A stretch of DNA of 64,000 bases from Erysipelotrichaceae bacterium (lineage in GTDB: Bacteria; Bacillota_I; Bacilli_A; ML615J-28; CAG-313), in the NCBI GenBank assembly GCA_015059015.1, contig SVBG01000003.1, positions 124,001-188,000 of the forward strand, in the 5' to 3' direction. Under the pieces are notes generated by a model. The model saw nothing but the letters and a program-made list of their open reading frames with translations. It was not told the DNA's origin and did not search any database. Numbering within the stretch: the stretch's first letter is position 1; every line of letters begins with the position of its first letter. Position numbers and translations under genes: made by a program. Positions 15,971 to 24,333 of this stretch are shown in pieces.

Positions 15971-17208
15971 TATTTCCACTCCCTATTCTTTTTAAACCAT
16001 TCAGTATCTTTTAAAATTATATTATTATTAGAACAGTTAACAACAAGTCCTGTACTATTTGATGTTATTACAATATTACCGTTCATTGATTCAAATCCTG
16101 TTTCTGTCGCAAGAGTAGTTACAAAAACTTGATCTGTATATTTACAAATTCTTGAAATAAAATCTTGTGCAGGAAATGTATTTAAAGGATTATCAGTATA
16201 TTCATCATGTCCAGCACAACAACAGATACATACAATATCAGGATCAATAACTTCTAATAATTTATCACTACCTGCAGTATAAGAGCCATGGTGACCAGCT
16301 TTATAGACATCTACTTTTCCAAGTTCATTATACTCTACTAACTTTTCTTCACCTTCATCTTCTAAGTCACCAGTAAGTAAGAATTTCTTATTACCATGTG
16401 TTAGCATTACACAAACTGAATAATTATTTTCATTAGTAGTTTTATGATCATAAAAGTAATTATATAGAATTTCTAAAGTAACATCATCACTTAAATTAAA
16501 TATTCTTGATGCTCCATTTTCATTATTGTAACATTCTAATGCAGTATAATGTTTAGCTCCATTTTCAATTTCGATATCTCTTTTTGCTACATAATCTTTG
16601 TAAATTTGTGATGTAGCATTTGTCATAGGAAAATCTATAATTGTTTTAACATCATAAAAATCAAAGATTCCTCCCTCTGTTTTAGTTCCGACAAAACCTG
16701 CAATATGATCTTGATGTGCATGAGTTGCAATAACATATTCTAAGACATTATCATTTACATATTGATCTATAAAATTCTTTATAGTTACAGAACTAGATTT
16801 TCTTGAACCAGCATCAATTAATAAATCTGTTTCTCCAGCTTTTATATAAACAGCATCTCCTGTAAATGTATTACCAGTTTCTAAAAAAGCTACTGTAAGA
16901 TCTCCAGATACAATTACTTCATTATTATTATTTTCATCACCTACTCCATCATTTGAGTTGTTGTTATTATTTGAATTTTCATTATTATTATTTTCATCAC
17001 CTATTACATCATTTGAGTTGTTATTATTATTTGAATTATTATCATTAATAACTTCACTATCTATAATACCTAAATCATAAATATTATAGTAATCTACAAT
17101 TAATAGTCCACCCATAATTAAAATTAGTATTAATAAAATAACTACAAATACCGTAGGGTTTTTTCTTGCAAACTTTTTAACATGTTTTTTTACTTTTTTA
17201 GATGCCAT
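15970..17208 (-). CDS. Membrane-anchored ComEC-like metallo-beta-lactamase-fold protein
   Basis: After a basic N-terminus (ASKKVKKHVKKFARK) and one transmembrane helix (about residues 18-42), an Asn-rich linker (about 55-95) leads to a metallo-beta-lactamase domain with the THAHQDH metal motif (about 165), LTGDLEDEG and GHHGS. This matches the extracellular ComEC/Rec2 C-terminal domain, found here without the competence channel. The family degrades extracellular DNA strand or hydrolyses phosphodiesters. The linker is encoded by a 60-bp tandem repeat. The gene is coupled to the downstream CYTH gene. The substrate is unknown. Confidence 0.8.
   Translation of the reverse strand: MASKKVKKHVKKFARKNPTVFVVILLILILIMGGLLIVDYYNIYDLGIIDSEVINDNNSNNNNNSNDVIGDENNNNENSNNNNNSNDGVGDENNNNEVIVSGDLTVAFLETGNTFTGDAVYIKAGETDLLIDAGSRKSSSVTIKNFIDQYVNDNVLEYVIATHAHQDHIAGFVGTKTEGGIFDFYDVKTIIDFPMTNATSQIYKDYVAKRDIEIENGAKHYTALECYNNENGASRIFNLSDDVTLEILYNYFYDHKTTNENNYSVCVMLTHGNKKFLLTGDLEDEGEEKLVEYNELGKVDVYKAGHHGSYTAGSDKLLEVIDPDIVCICCCAGHDEYTDNPLNTFPAQDFISRICKYTDQVFVTTLATETGFESMNGNIVITSNSTGLVVNCSNNNIILKDTEWFKKNREWK
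16921..17040 (-). repeat. 60-bp tandem repeat (2 copies) encoding the Asn-rich linker
   Basis: Copies 16921-16980 and 16981-17040 differ at a handful of positions and each encodes a 20-residue unit of the type NSNNNNNSND-x-x-GDENNNNE. The 60-bp unit keeps the reading frame, so copy number could vary between strains without breaking the protein. Confidence 0.9.
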
Positions 17209-17263
17209 ATAACTTACTCCCTTCTTTTCTATTAATATTATATCAAAAAATTGTTATTTTTAA

Positions 17264-17297
17264 AAGAAAATAGTTCCTAAATTAATAGGAACTATTT
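17264..17297 (-). terminator. Rho-independent terminator after ppdK
   Basis: AAATAGTTCCTA pairs with TAGGAACTATTT (17297-17286 with 17279-17268), followed by TTCTTTT on the minus strand. Confidence 0.85.
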
Positions 17298-17310
17298 ATA
17301 ATATTATTAA

Positions 17311-19935
17311 TTATTTTCTAGGGAATTTGATGTTAGCATGTGCAGCTGCTAAACGTGCAATTGGAACACGGAATGGAGAGCATGACACATAGTCTAAGCC
17401 AGCACGGTGACAGAATTCAATTGATTCTGGATCACCACCATGTTCACCACAGATACCACAGTGAATGTCTTGACGAGTTTCATGACCAGCTTTAACTGCC
17501 ATTTCAACAAGTTTACCAACACCATTTTGGTCTAAGTGAGCAAATGGATCGCTTTCAAATACTTTTCTAGCGTAATATTCTTCTAAGAACTTACCAGCAT
17601 CATCACGGCTGAAACCGTAAGTCATTTGAGTTAAGTCATTAGTACCGAAACTGAAGAATTCAGCAACTTCTGCAATTTCACCAGCTGTTAAAGCACCACG
17701 AGGAACTTCAATCATTGTACCGAATTTGTATTCAAGTTCAACACCAGCTTCAGCGATAACTGCATCAGCAGTAGCTTTAACTACTTCATGAACATACTTA
17801 AGTTCTTTAACATCACCAACAAGTGGGATCATGATTTCAGGAACTACTTTGTAACCTTCTTTGTTAACAGCGATTGCAGCTTCAATTACAGCTCTTGTTT
17901 GCATTTCAGCAATTTCAGGATAAGTAATTGATAGACGGCATCCACGGTGACCTAGCATTGGGTTAAATTCATGTAATCCTTCAACTGTAGTTTTAATCTT
18001 TTCAAATGGTAATCCCATTTCTTTAGCAAGTTCAGCCATTTCTTCTTCTGTATGAGGAACGAATTCATGTAGAGGTGGATCTAGGTAACGAACTGTAACA
18101 TTTTTACCTTCCATAGCTTTATAAATTCCGATGAAGTCTTGACGTTGCATTGGAAGTAATTTAGCTAAAGCCTTTTTACGATCTTCAACGTTGTCAGCAA
18201 CGATCATTTCACGAATAGCCATGATACGATCACCTTCAAAGAACATATGTTCTGTACGGCATAGACCAACACCTTCAGCACCAAAGTCATTAGCAACTTT
18301 AGCATCACGAGGATTATCAGCATTTGTTCTAACTTTTAATGCACGATATTTGTCAGCCCAACCCATTAATACTGCGAAATCACCAGAGATTTCAGCATCA
18401 ACAGTTACGATAGCTTCACCATATACATAACCAGTAGAACCATCACATGAAATCCATGCACCTTCTTCATATCGTACACCATTAACTTCAAAGTACTTTT
18501 CTTCTTCGTTAACTCTGATTTCACCAGCACCAGCAACACATGGAGTACCCATACCACGAGCAACTACTGCAGCATGGCTTGTCATACCACCACGACCAGT
18601 TAAGATACCTTGAGAAGCAATCATACCTTCGATATCTTCTGGAGAAGTTTCCATACGAACAAGTACTACTTTTTTACCAGCAGCATTCCATTCTTTAGCA
18701 ACTTCAGCACTAAATACAGCTTGACCACAAGCAGCACCAGGAGACGCAGCTAAACCTTTTGTAATAGGTTTTGCAGCTTTTAAAGCTTTTTGATCAAATC
18801 CTTTGTGAAGTAATGCATCAAGTGATTTAGGCTCAACCATTAATACTGCTTCTTGTTCAGTAATTAAACCTTCTTTAACTAAATCAATAGCAATCTTTAA
18901 TGCAGCTTGAGCAGTTCTCTTACCATTACGAGTTTGTAACATAAATAATTTACCATTTTCAATAGTAAATTCCATATCTTGCATGTCACGGTAATGTTTT
19001 TCAAGTTTTAATGCAACTTCTTTGAATTGAGCATATACTGCAGGATTATCTTGTTCTAAGTGAGCGATTGGTTGAGGAGTTCTAATACCTGCAACAACGT
19101 CTTCACCTTGAGCATTAAATAAGTATTCACCATAAAGTACATTTTCACCAGTTGATGGATTTCTTGAGAATGCAACACCTGTACCAGATGTAGGTCCCAT
19201 GTTACCAAATACCATTGATTGTACGTTTACAGCAGTACCCCAAGAATAAGGAATACCATTTAAACGACGGTAAACATTAGCACGAGGATTATCCCATGAT
19301 CTAAATACTGCTTTAACTGCTTCAATTAATTGTTCATTTGGATCTTGAGGGAATGGTTCACCTTTTAATTCAGCATAACGAACTAAGAATTTTGCAACAA
19401 TTCCTTTTAAATCTTCTGCATCTAATTCAGTATCTAATTTTACACCTTTTTCTTCTTTTCTAACATCCATAATTGCTTCAAAGTTAGCTTTGTCGATTTC
19501 CATTACAACGTCAGCAAACATTTGAATGAAACGACGATATGAGTCATAAGCAAAACGAGGATTGTTAGTAAGTTTAGCTAAGCCTTCAACAGAAACATTA
19601 TTTAAACCTAAGTTTAAGATTGTATCCATCATACCAGGCATTGATGCTCTAGCACCACTTCTTACAGAAACTAGTAATGGGTTAGCGTTATCACCAAATT
19701 TTTTACCTTGTTGTTCTTCAACAACTTTTAATGCAGCAAAAATTTGATCAACTACTTCTTGTGCTAAAACTTTACCATCTTCATAGTATTTAGTACAAGC
19801 TTCAGTTGTAACTGTAAAACCATGAGGAACTGGTAATCCTAAACCTGTCATTTCAGCAAGGTTAGCACCTTTACCACCAAGAAGATTACGCATTGTAGCA
19901 TTACCTTCTGCGAATAAATAAACAAATTTACTCAT
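17311..19935 (-). CDS. ppdK: Pyruvate, phosphate dikinase
   Basis: PPDK interconverts pyruvate + ATP + Pi and phosphoenolpyruvate + AMP + PPi; in fermentative bacteria it can act in glycolysis or gluconeogenesis. The N-terminal nucleotide-binding domain starts VYLFAEGNATMRNLLGGKGA; the phosphohistidine domain has GGMTSHAAVVARGMG (catalytic His about residue 455); the C-terminal PEP/pyruvate domain ends with HCGICGEHGGDPESI. At 874 residues the enzyme is full length. Codon use is visibly cleaner and richer in preferred codons than in its neighbours, suggesting high expression. An extended -10 (TGATATAAT at about 19978-19986) and AAAGGAG site precede it. No regulatory kinase gene is adjacent. 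Confidence 0.98.
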   Translation of the reverse strand: MSKFVYLFAEGNATMRNLLGGKGANLAEMTGLGLPVPHGFTVTTEACTKYYEDGKVLAQEVVDQIFAALKVVEEQQGKKFGDNANPLLVSVRSGARASMPGMMDTILNLGLNNVSVEGLAKLTNNPRFAYDSYRRFIQMFADVVMEIDKANFEAIMDVRKEEKGVKLDTELDAEDLKGIVAKFLVRYAELKGEPFPQDPNEQLIEAVKAVFRSWDNPRANVYRRLNGIPYSWGTAVNVQSMVFGNMGPTSGTGVAFSRNPSTGENVLYGEYLFNAQGEDVVAGIRTPQPIAHLEQDNPAVYAQFKEVALKLEKHYRDMQDMEFTIENGKLFMLQTRNGKRTAQAALKIAIDLVKEGLITEQEAVLMVEPKSLDALLHKGFDQKALKAAKPITKGLAASPGAACGQAVFSAEVAKEWNAAGKKVVLVRMETSPEDIEGMIASQGILTGRGGMTSHAAVVARGMGTPCVAGAGEIRVNEEEKYFEVNGVRYEEGAWISCDGSTGYVYGEAIVTVDAEISGDFAVLMGWADKYRALKVRTNADNPRDAKVANDFGAEGVGLCRTEHMFFEGDRIMAIREMIVADNVEDRKKALAKLLPMQRQDFIGIYKAMEGKNVTVRYLDPPLHEFVPHTEEEMAELAKEMGLPFEKIKTTVEGLHEFNPMLGHRGCRLSITYPEIAEMQTRAVIEAAIAVNKEGYKVVPEIMIPLVGDVKELKYVHEVVKATADAVIAEAGVELEYKFGTMIEVPRGALTAGEIAEVAEFFSFGTNDLTQMTYGFSRDDAGKFLEEYYARKVFESDPFAHLDQNGVGKLVEMAVKAGHETRQDIHCGICGEHGGDPESIEFCHRAGLDYVSCSPFRVPIARLAAAHANIKFPRK

Positions 19936-20025
19936 ATTTTTCTCCTTTATATAATATTGTGTATTTTCACGATACCTATTATATCATATTTTAGAGATTT
20001 TTTTATAGAAATTGCTTAAATAAAT

Positions 20026-20060
20026 AAGAAAAAACTAACTAAATTTTCTTAGTTAGTTTT
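20026..20060 (-). terminator. Rho-independent terminator after the LRR protein gene
   Basis: AAAACTAACTA pairs with TAGTTAGTTTT (20060-20050 with 20041-20031), followed by TTCTTATTT. It overlaps the last bases of the gene. Confidence 0.85.
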
Positions 20061-21030
20061 AATCTTCTGCTCTTTTTTGATATTGTTTTAAAACTTCCAG
20101 TTCTTGTAATTTTGTCAAATTATCACTAGAAGTTACAATTATAAAGTTTTTTGACACTTCAGAAAAAATATTTCTACCAAATTCCATACAATTTTTACCT
20201 ATATAACAATAGTCTAAATTATAATTAAATGCGAAACACAAATCACTTAAAGATTGAACAGTTTCTGGTAATTTAATGCTGGTAAAGTCACAATCTTTAA
20301 ATGCAGCTTGACCAATAGACTTTAATTTGTCATTAAATGTAATAGTAGATAATTTAGTACAACCAGTAAAAGCTAAATTACCGATATGTTCAACATTTTT
20401 ACCCAAAACCAATTTAGTAATCTTATCGTTATAATAAAAAGCTCTATTATAAATAGTTACAACAGTATCAGGAATTACAACATTAAATGATTCTATACTA
20501 TCAATTTTATTATTAGGATATCTTATTAAAACAGTAAAATCTTTATTATATAATACTCCATCTCTTGATGCGTATACAGGATTTTCTTCATCAACAATAA
20601 TGGTTGAAGTTTTACTTATAGAACTTAAGAAATTATCACCTAATGTTCCACCATTTAAAACACCATTATTATCTTCTTCTGTACCAATGTATTCTATATT
20701 CTTACCTATTCTAATAGTTATACAATTGTTCCATGAAGTAAAATTATTTGAATCCTTATTTGCTAATATTTTTTTAACAGGAATGTTATCAATAGTATCT
20801 GGAATTTCAACTGAAGTTAATGATGTATTTTTTAATTTTGTAATTGAATAATATGTTTTATCATTAGATAATTTTAGACTAAACATCTCACTATAATAAA
20901 TGTATTCATCACTTTTTTTCTCATTTTTAGTAAAATCTTCACCTGAAAGCTTAATACCAACTAAAATAGCTAGTACAATTATCGCAACCCCAAATATGCA
21001 AATAGTAAAAATATAACCTTTTTTATTCAT
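20059..21030 (-). CDS. Membrane-anchored leucine-rich-repeat (BspA-type) protein
   Basis: The 323-residue protein has one N-terminal transmembrane helix (about residues 5-27) and an outside domain made of LRR_5/BspA-like repeats: for example VEIPDTIDNIPVKKI, VVIPDTVVTIYNRAFYYNDKI, LVLGKNVEHIGNLAFTGCTKL and IKLPETVQSLSDLCFA. These modules are common in gut and oral bacteria and often bind host or bacterial surface ligands. A good AGAGG site supports the start. It is transcribed alone between spoIVFB and ppdK. No enzymatic domain is visible and the ligand is unknown. Confidence 0.8.
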   Translation of the reverse strand: MNKKGYIFTICIFGVAIIVLAILVGIKLSGEDFTKNEKKSDEYIYYSEMFSLKLSNDKTYYSITKLKNTSLTSVEIPDTIDNIPVKKILANKDSNNFTSWNNCITIRIGKNIEYIGTEEDNNGVLNGGTLGDNFLSSISKTSTIIVDEENPVYASRDGVLYNKDFTVLIRYPNNKIDSIESFNVVIPDTVVTIYNRAFYYNDKITKLVLGKNVEHIGNLAFTGCTKLSTITFNDKLKSIGQAAFKDCDFTSIKLPETVQSLSDLCFAFNYNLDYCYIGKNCMEFGRNIFSEVSKNFIIVTSSDNLTKLQELEVLKQYQKRAED

Positions 21031-21100
21031 TGTTTACCTCTATTTTTTATAACTTAATAATATTATATCAAATAAAAGTATATATTTAAAATATTTAAAC

Positions 21101-21703
21101 TTATTTTTTTAATAAATACATTAATTTCTTTAATTTCTTATCATCGATGTTATATTTAAAATATTTATATAGTAAAAAACACCATATCAAAAATAAACCA
21201 TATATTCTTAATAAAAGTAATATTATTAACAACATTATTAAACAAAAAATATCTATTCTTTTTATTAATAAAAAAGTATAATCATCATCATAAATGCTCA
21301 AAAGTAAATCATTTAAGATTCTAAATCCATCTAGTGGAATAATAGGTATTAAATTAAATACAATAATACAAAAATTATAAGATACTAAATAATTAAGTGA
21401 AACAATGTTCAAATGCTTTAAAAAAATTATTATTAAAATATTTGAACATATTCCTGATGCATTAATTATTAATTTCTTTATAAGTGGTAAATCTACTTCT
21501 TCAATATCTAATATTCCACCAATAATTGAAAGTTCTAATTTATGTACTTTTACTTTAAATAATTTAAGAAATAAATAATGACTGAGTTCATGAAGACAAA
21601 TACAAATAATAATACTAAATATTTTAAAAAAACTTCCAGTAAATAGACTTAAAATCAGCAAAAAAACAAGTGAATAATGTATTTTAATCTTCGCTATTTT
21701 CAT
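21101..21703 (-). CDS. spoIVFB: M50-family intramembrane metalloprotease, SpoIVFB-like
   Basis: A site-2-type protease with several transmembrane helices. The zinc motif CICLHELSHYLFLKL (HELSH, about residues 37-41) and the second motif NLIPIIPLDGFRI (about 116-128, Asp as third ligand) are intact. The length of 200 residues suits the short SpoIVFB form without CBS domain. In Bacillus SpoIVFB cleaves pro-sigma-K in the mother cell and is held inactive by SpoIVFA, BofA. Here the gene overlaps the SpoIVFA-like gene by 20 nt, and the order folC-radC-spoIVFA-spoIVFB agrees with Bacillus. Whether pro-sigma-K exists in this organism is unknown from the window. Confidence 0.85.
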   Translation of the reverse strand: MKIAKIKIHYSLVFLLILSLFTGSFFKIFSIIICICLHELSHYLFLKLFKVKVHKLELSIIGGILDIEEVDLPLIKKLIINASGICSNILIIIFLKHLNIVSLNYLVSYNFCIIVFNLIPIIPLDGFRILNDLLLSIYDDDYTFLLIKRIDIFCLIMLLIILLLLRIYGLFLIWCFLLYKYFKYNIDDKKLKKLMYLLKK

Positions 21704-22289
21704 AGTAACTAATAAATTTATTGTCTTTTATAATATATAATTCAAACTGATATAAATCGTTTATTAATCTTGCTTTACCAATTACATCTTTTTGTTTTAC
21801 ATAACTATAAATATGAATATCAATACTTTCTAAATTACAATATTTATAAATAATATTATCAGATGATTGAATATAAACATTATAAAAATTATTAATTTTT
21901 TCTATTTTTATTACCACACCATCAACAAGTGTTTCTACACCTGCAAATGAGGAGTTGGTAATATAATTAACTTCATTTTCAAATTTCACCTCTTCATAGA
22001 AGGTTTGTGAATACACAGTTAATTCTCCTTTATTAAATAAATTACTACCAAATAAATTATCAATCTTAGTACTTATACTCAAGAAATTAATATTATTCTT
22101 TATATTTTTCATAAAACCATTTTCTATGGTTTGAAAATAAGTTAAAAATAATAGTACTAAACTACTAAAAAATATTCTAATAAAGACCTTATCAATAAAT
22201 TTAATATGTTTTTTCTTTTCTTTTTTATCATTTAAATACTTTTTATGTAACAACTTTTGTCTTTTTTTATCGTTTAAATATGAGTTCAT
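21684..22289 (-). CDS. spoIVFA: SpoIVFA-like membrane protein with degenerate LytM domain
   Basis: The protein (201 residues from the ATG at 22289, which follows GGTGAT) has a basic, Lys-rich cytoplasmic N-terminus, one transmembrane helix (about 37-55) and an extracytoplasmic C-terminal domain with the strand pattern of a LytM/M23 fold (VDGVVIKIEKINNFYNVYIQ, IIYKYCNLESID). The HxH zinc residues of active M23 peptidases are missing, as expected for SpoIVFA, which is a regulator and not an enzyme. Sequence similarity alone is weak; the call rests on topology, overlap with spoIVFB and position after radC. Confidence 0.75.
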   Translation of the reverse strand: MNSYLNDKKRQKLLHKKYLNDKKEKKKHIKFIDKVFIRIFFSSLVLLFLTYFQTIENGFMKNIKNNINFLSISTKIDNLFGSNLFNKGELTVYSQTFYEEVKFENEVNYITNSSFAGVETLVDGVVIKIEKINNFYNVYIQSSDNIIYKYCNLESIDIHIYSYVKQKDVIGKARLINDLYQFELYIIKDNKFISYYENSED

Positions 22290-22303
22290 ACTATCACCAT
22301 TAT

Positions 22304-22311
22304 AGTATATG
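22304..22311 (-). promoter_or_regulatory. Candidate sigma-E-type -10 element of spoIVFA-spoIVFB
   Basis: CATATACT, followed by ATAATGGTGATAGTATG, lies 14 nt before the start, the same arrangement as before dacB (1640-1648). It matches 7 of 8 positions of the SigE -10 consensus. TATAAT-like sequence (CTATAATG) is also present just after it, so a sigma-A reading is possible. Confidence 0.4.
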
Positions 22312-22326
22312 AACATTTAATAAAGA

Positions 22327-23007
22327 TTAGAACACTTTAATATCTTTAATGTTTTTTCGCATGCTAAAATATTCATCCCCTATAATAACATGATCTAAAA
22401 CTTCCAAATTAACAATTTTACTTTTTTTAACTAAATCTATTGTAAGCTTAATATCGGCAATTGATGGTGTTGCGTCACCTGATGGATGATTATGAACTAA
22501 AATAAAATTTGTAGATGAAAGCTTATAGGCCCATTTAAAAATTAGATTAGCATCAATCAATGTTGATGATATAGTTCCGATTGTTAAATTTTTAATTGCA
22601 GTAACTTTACCTTTTAAATCTAAATAAATAACATATAAATGTTCTTGTTTTAAGTCTTTTACTCTTGGATAAAAGTATTCAAATATTTCTTTGGGATTTG
22701 CAAACGTTAGTTTATTTTGTTTGTGTTCACTTATTCTTTTACCTAGTTCAACACTAGCTAAAATTGTAATCGCTTTAGACTCTCCAATTCCTTTAATTTT
22801 AGTTAATTCTTGAATAGTAAGGCTAGATAAATCTGTAATATCTTCAAGTAAATAAATAACTTTTTTTGCTACCTCTAATACATTTTCATCTTTACAACCT
22901 GTTCTAAGCAATATTGCTAATAATTCAATATTGGATAATTTTTCACTCCCTTCTTGTAATAATTTTTCTCTTGGACGTTCACACATTGGAACTTCTTTTA
23001 AAATCAT
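22327..23007 (-). CDS. radC: RadC-family JAB-domain protein
   Basis: RadC proteins have an N-terminal helix-hairpin-helix region (LTKIKGIGESKAITILASVELGKR, seen in parts) and a C-terminal JAMM/MPN+ domain. The metal motif is intact: HNHPSGDATPSIADI (about 171-185), preceded by ENVL and the conserved Glu in the domain. The length of 226 residues is normal. In Bacillus it lies between folC/comC and mreBCD-minCD-spoIVFAB; here spoIVFA follows directly after about 40 nt, so the mre and min genes are missing from the block. The cellular function of RadC is uncertain despite its name. A GGGAGGG site supports the start. Confidence 0.95.
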   Translation of the reverse strand: MILKEVPMCERPREKLLQEGSEKLSNIELLAILLRTGCKDENVLEVAKKVIYLLEDITDLSSLTIQELTKIKGIGESKAITILASVELGKRISEHKQNKLTFANPKEIFEYFYPRVKDLKQEHLYVIYLDLKGKVTAIKNLTIGTISSTLIDANLIFKWAYKLSSTNFILVHNHPSGDATPSIADIKLTIDLVKKSKIVNLEVLDHVIIGDEYFSMRKNIKDIKVF

Positions 23008-23020
23008 TTTACCCTCCCTA

Positions 23021-23056
23021 AAGTAAAAAGAATTAGCTTAAAAACTAATTCTTTTT
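23021..23056 (-). terminator. Rho-independent terminator between folC and radC
   Basis: AAAAAGAATTAG pairs with CTAATTCTTTTT (23056-23045 with 23036-23025), followed by ACTTTAGGG, so the T-run is inside the stem. It overlaps the folC stop codon; without a trailing U-run, it may be weak. Confidence 0.65.
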
Positions 23057-24331
23057 ATAATTTAAAATTAAAGGCCTTATTTCACTAATTAAATATAAAC
23101 TTCCAATAAACAAAGTAAATTCACATTGATTATTAAAACAATAATCTATTGCATCATCAATATCTTTAATAATAATCTTATTACTACTATTAGATAATTC
23201 AAATAATTCACTAGATGAAGCACTACGTTTATAAGTATACTTAGTAAATATTAATTCATTAAATGTATGATCAAATAAATCAATCATTGATTTCTTATCT
23301 TTATCATCAGAGATTGAAATAACAACACGTTTATAATTAAAATTCAAATTATTAACAAATTCACATACACGTTTAATACAATCAATGTTATGCCCTCCAT
23401 CAATATAAATTAGTGGATTTTTTGATACACATTCAAGTCTACCAGGCCAAGTAGTAGAAATAAGCCCCTCATATAATAATTCGCACGAAACACGCAAATT
23501 GCTCTTTTTATTTAAAAAATTTATTACTTCAATCGCAAGTATACTATTTTCAATTTGATGCATACCAGGTAGTTTTATTTTTAAATCATTAAATCCTTTA
23601 TATGAGAAGATGGATGAATCTAAATCCATCTTTTTTATTTTTAAGTTCTCATAATCGACTTTTATAAAATCAGATGAAGTACTAATACATTTTTCCTTCA
23701 TTTGATTAATTAAAGCATCTTCTTTTACAGCCGTAAATAAAGGAATACATTCTTTAACTATTCCAAGTTTTTCATTTAAAATTAATTCTTTAGAATTTCC
23801 AAGTTGTTCAGTATGATCCATTCCAACACTAGTTATTACAGATGCGATAGGAGTAATAACATTTGTCGCGTCAAGTCTTCCACCAATACCTACTTCTATT
23901 ATTGCAATATCAATATTTAAATCTGCAAAATATAAAAAAGCAAGTAAAGTAAGAAACTCAAAAAAACCTGGTAATTCATAACCACTATTTTCTATATAAT
24001 CATACTTTGAAAGAATCATATTACCATATTTTAATAAATCTTCATCTGAAATATACTCATTATTATAAGTAATACGTTCATTAAATTTAATTACATAAGG
24101 AGATGTATAAGTTGCGACATTATAACCATTTTTTAGATAAATATTTTTTAAATATGATACAGTACTTCCTTTTCCATTAGTTCCTGTAACATGAATTGAC
24201 TTAAATTTATTTTCTGGATGATCAAAAAGTGATACAAAGTATTCCATATTTTCCAAAGATACTTTTTTAGAAAATCTTTTCCTAGACTCTACAAATTCAA
24301 TAAATGAATTTATATCAGTAAAAAATTGCAT
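23045..24331 (-). CDS. folC: Folylpolyglutamate synthase / dihydrofolate synthase
   Basis: FolC adds glutamate to folates using ATP. The Mur-ligase-type P-loop VTGTNGKGSTVSYL (about 49-62) is present, followed by TSPY and NERI (folate-site loop), GIGGRLDATN (about 147-156) and MDHTEQLG. At 428 residues it is normal. It begins 3 nt after the valS stop, in the valS-folC order conserved in Bacillota, and so is probably controlled by the valS T-box as well. Confidence 0.96.
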   Translation of the reverse strand: MQFFTDINSFIEFVESRKRFSKKVSLENMEYFVSLFDHPENKFKSIHVTGTNGKGSTVSYLKNIYLKNGYNVATYTSPYVIKFNERITYNNEYISDEDLLKYGNMILSKYDYIENSGYELPGFFEFLTLLAFLYFADLNIDIAIIEVGIGGRLDATNVITPIASVITSVGMDHTEQLGNSKELILNEKLGIVKECIPLFTAVKEDALINQMKEKCISTSSDFIKVDYENLKIKKMDLDSSIFSYKGFNDLKIKLPGMHQIENSILAIEVINFLNKKSNLRVSCELLYEGLISTTWPGRLECVSKNPLIYIDGGHNIDCIKRVCEFVNNLNFNYKRVVISISDDKDKKSMIDLFDHTFNELIFTKYTYKRSASSSELFELSNSSNKIIIKDIDDAIDYCFNNQCEFTLFIGSLYLISEIRPLILNYKKN

Positions 24332-24333
24332 GA

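Noticed and set aside
16921-17040. Tandem repeat as a possible CRISPR array
   Set aside because: Two directly abutting 60-bp units with no spacers, inside an open reading frame.
21684-22289. SpoIVFA-like protein as an active M23 peptidase
   Set aside because: The HxxxD and HxH zinc residues are missing, so only the fold is retained.
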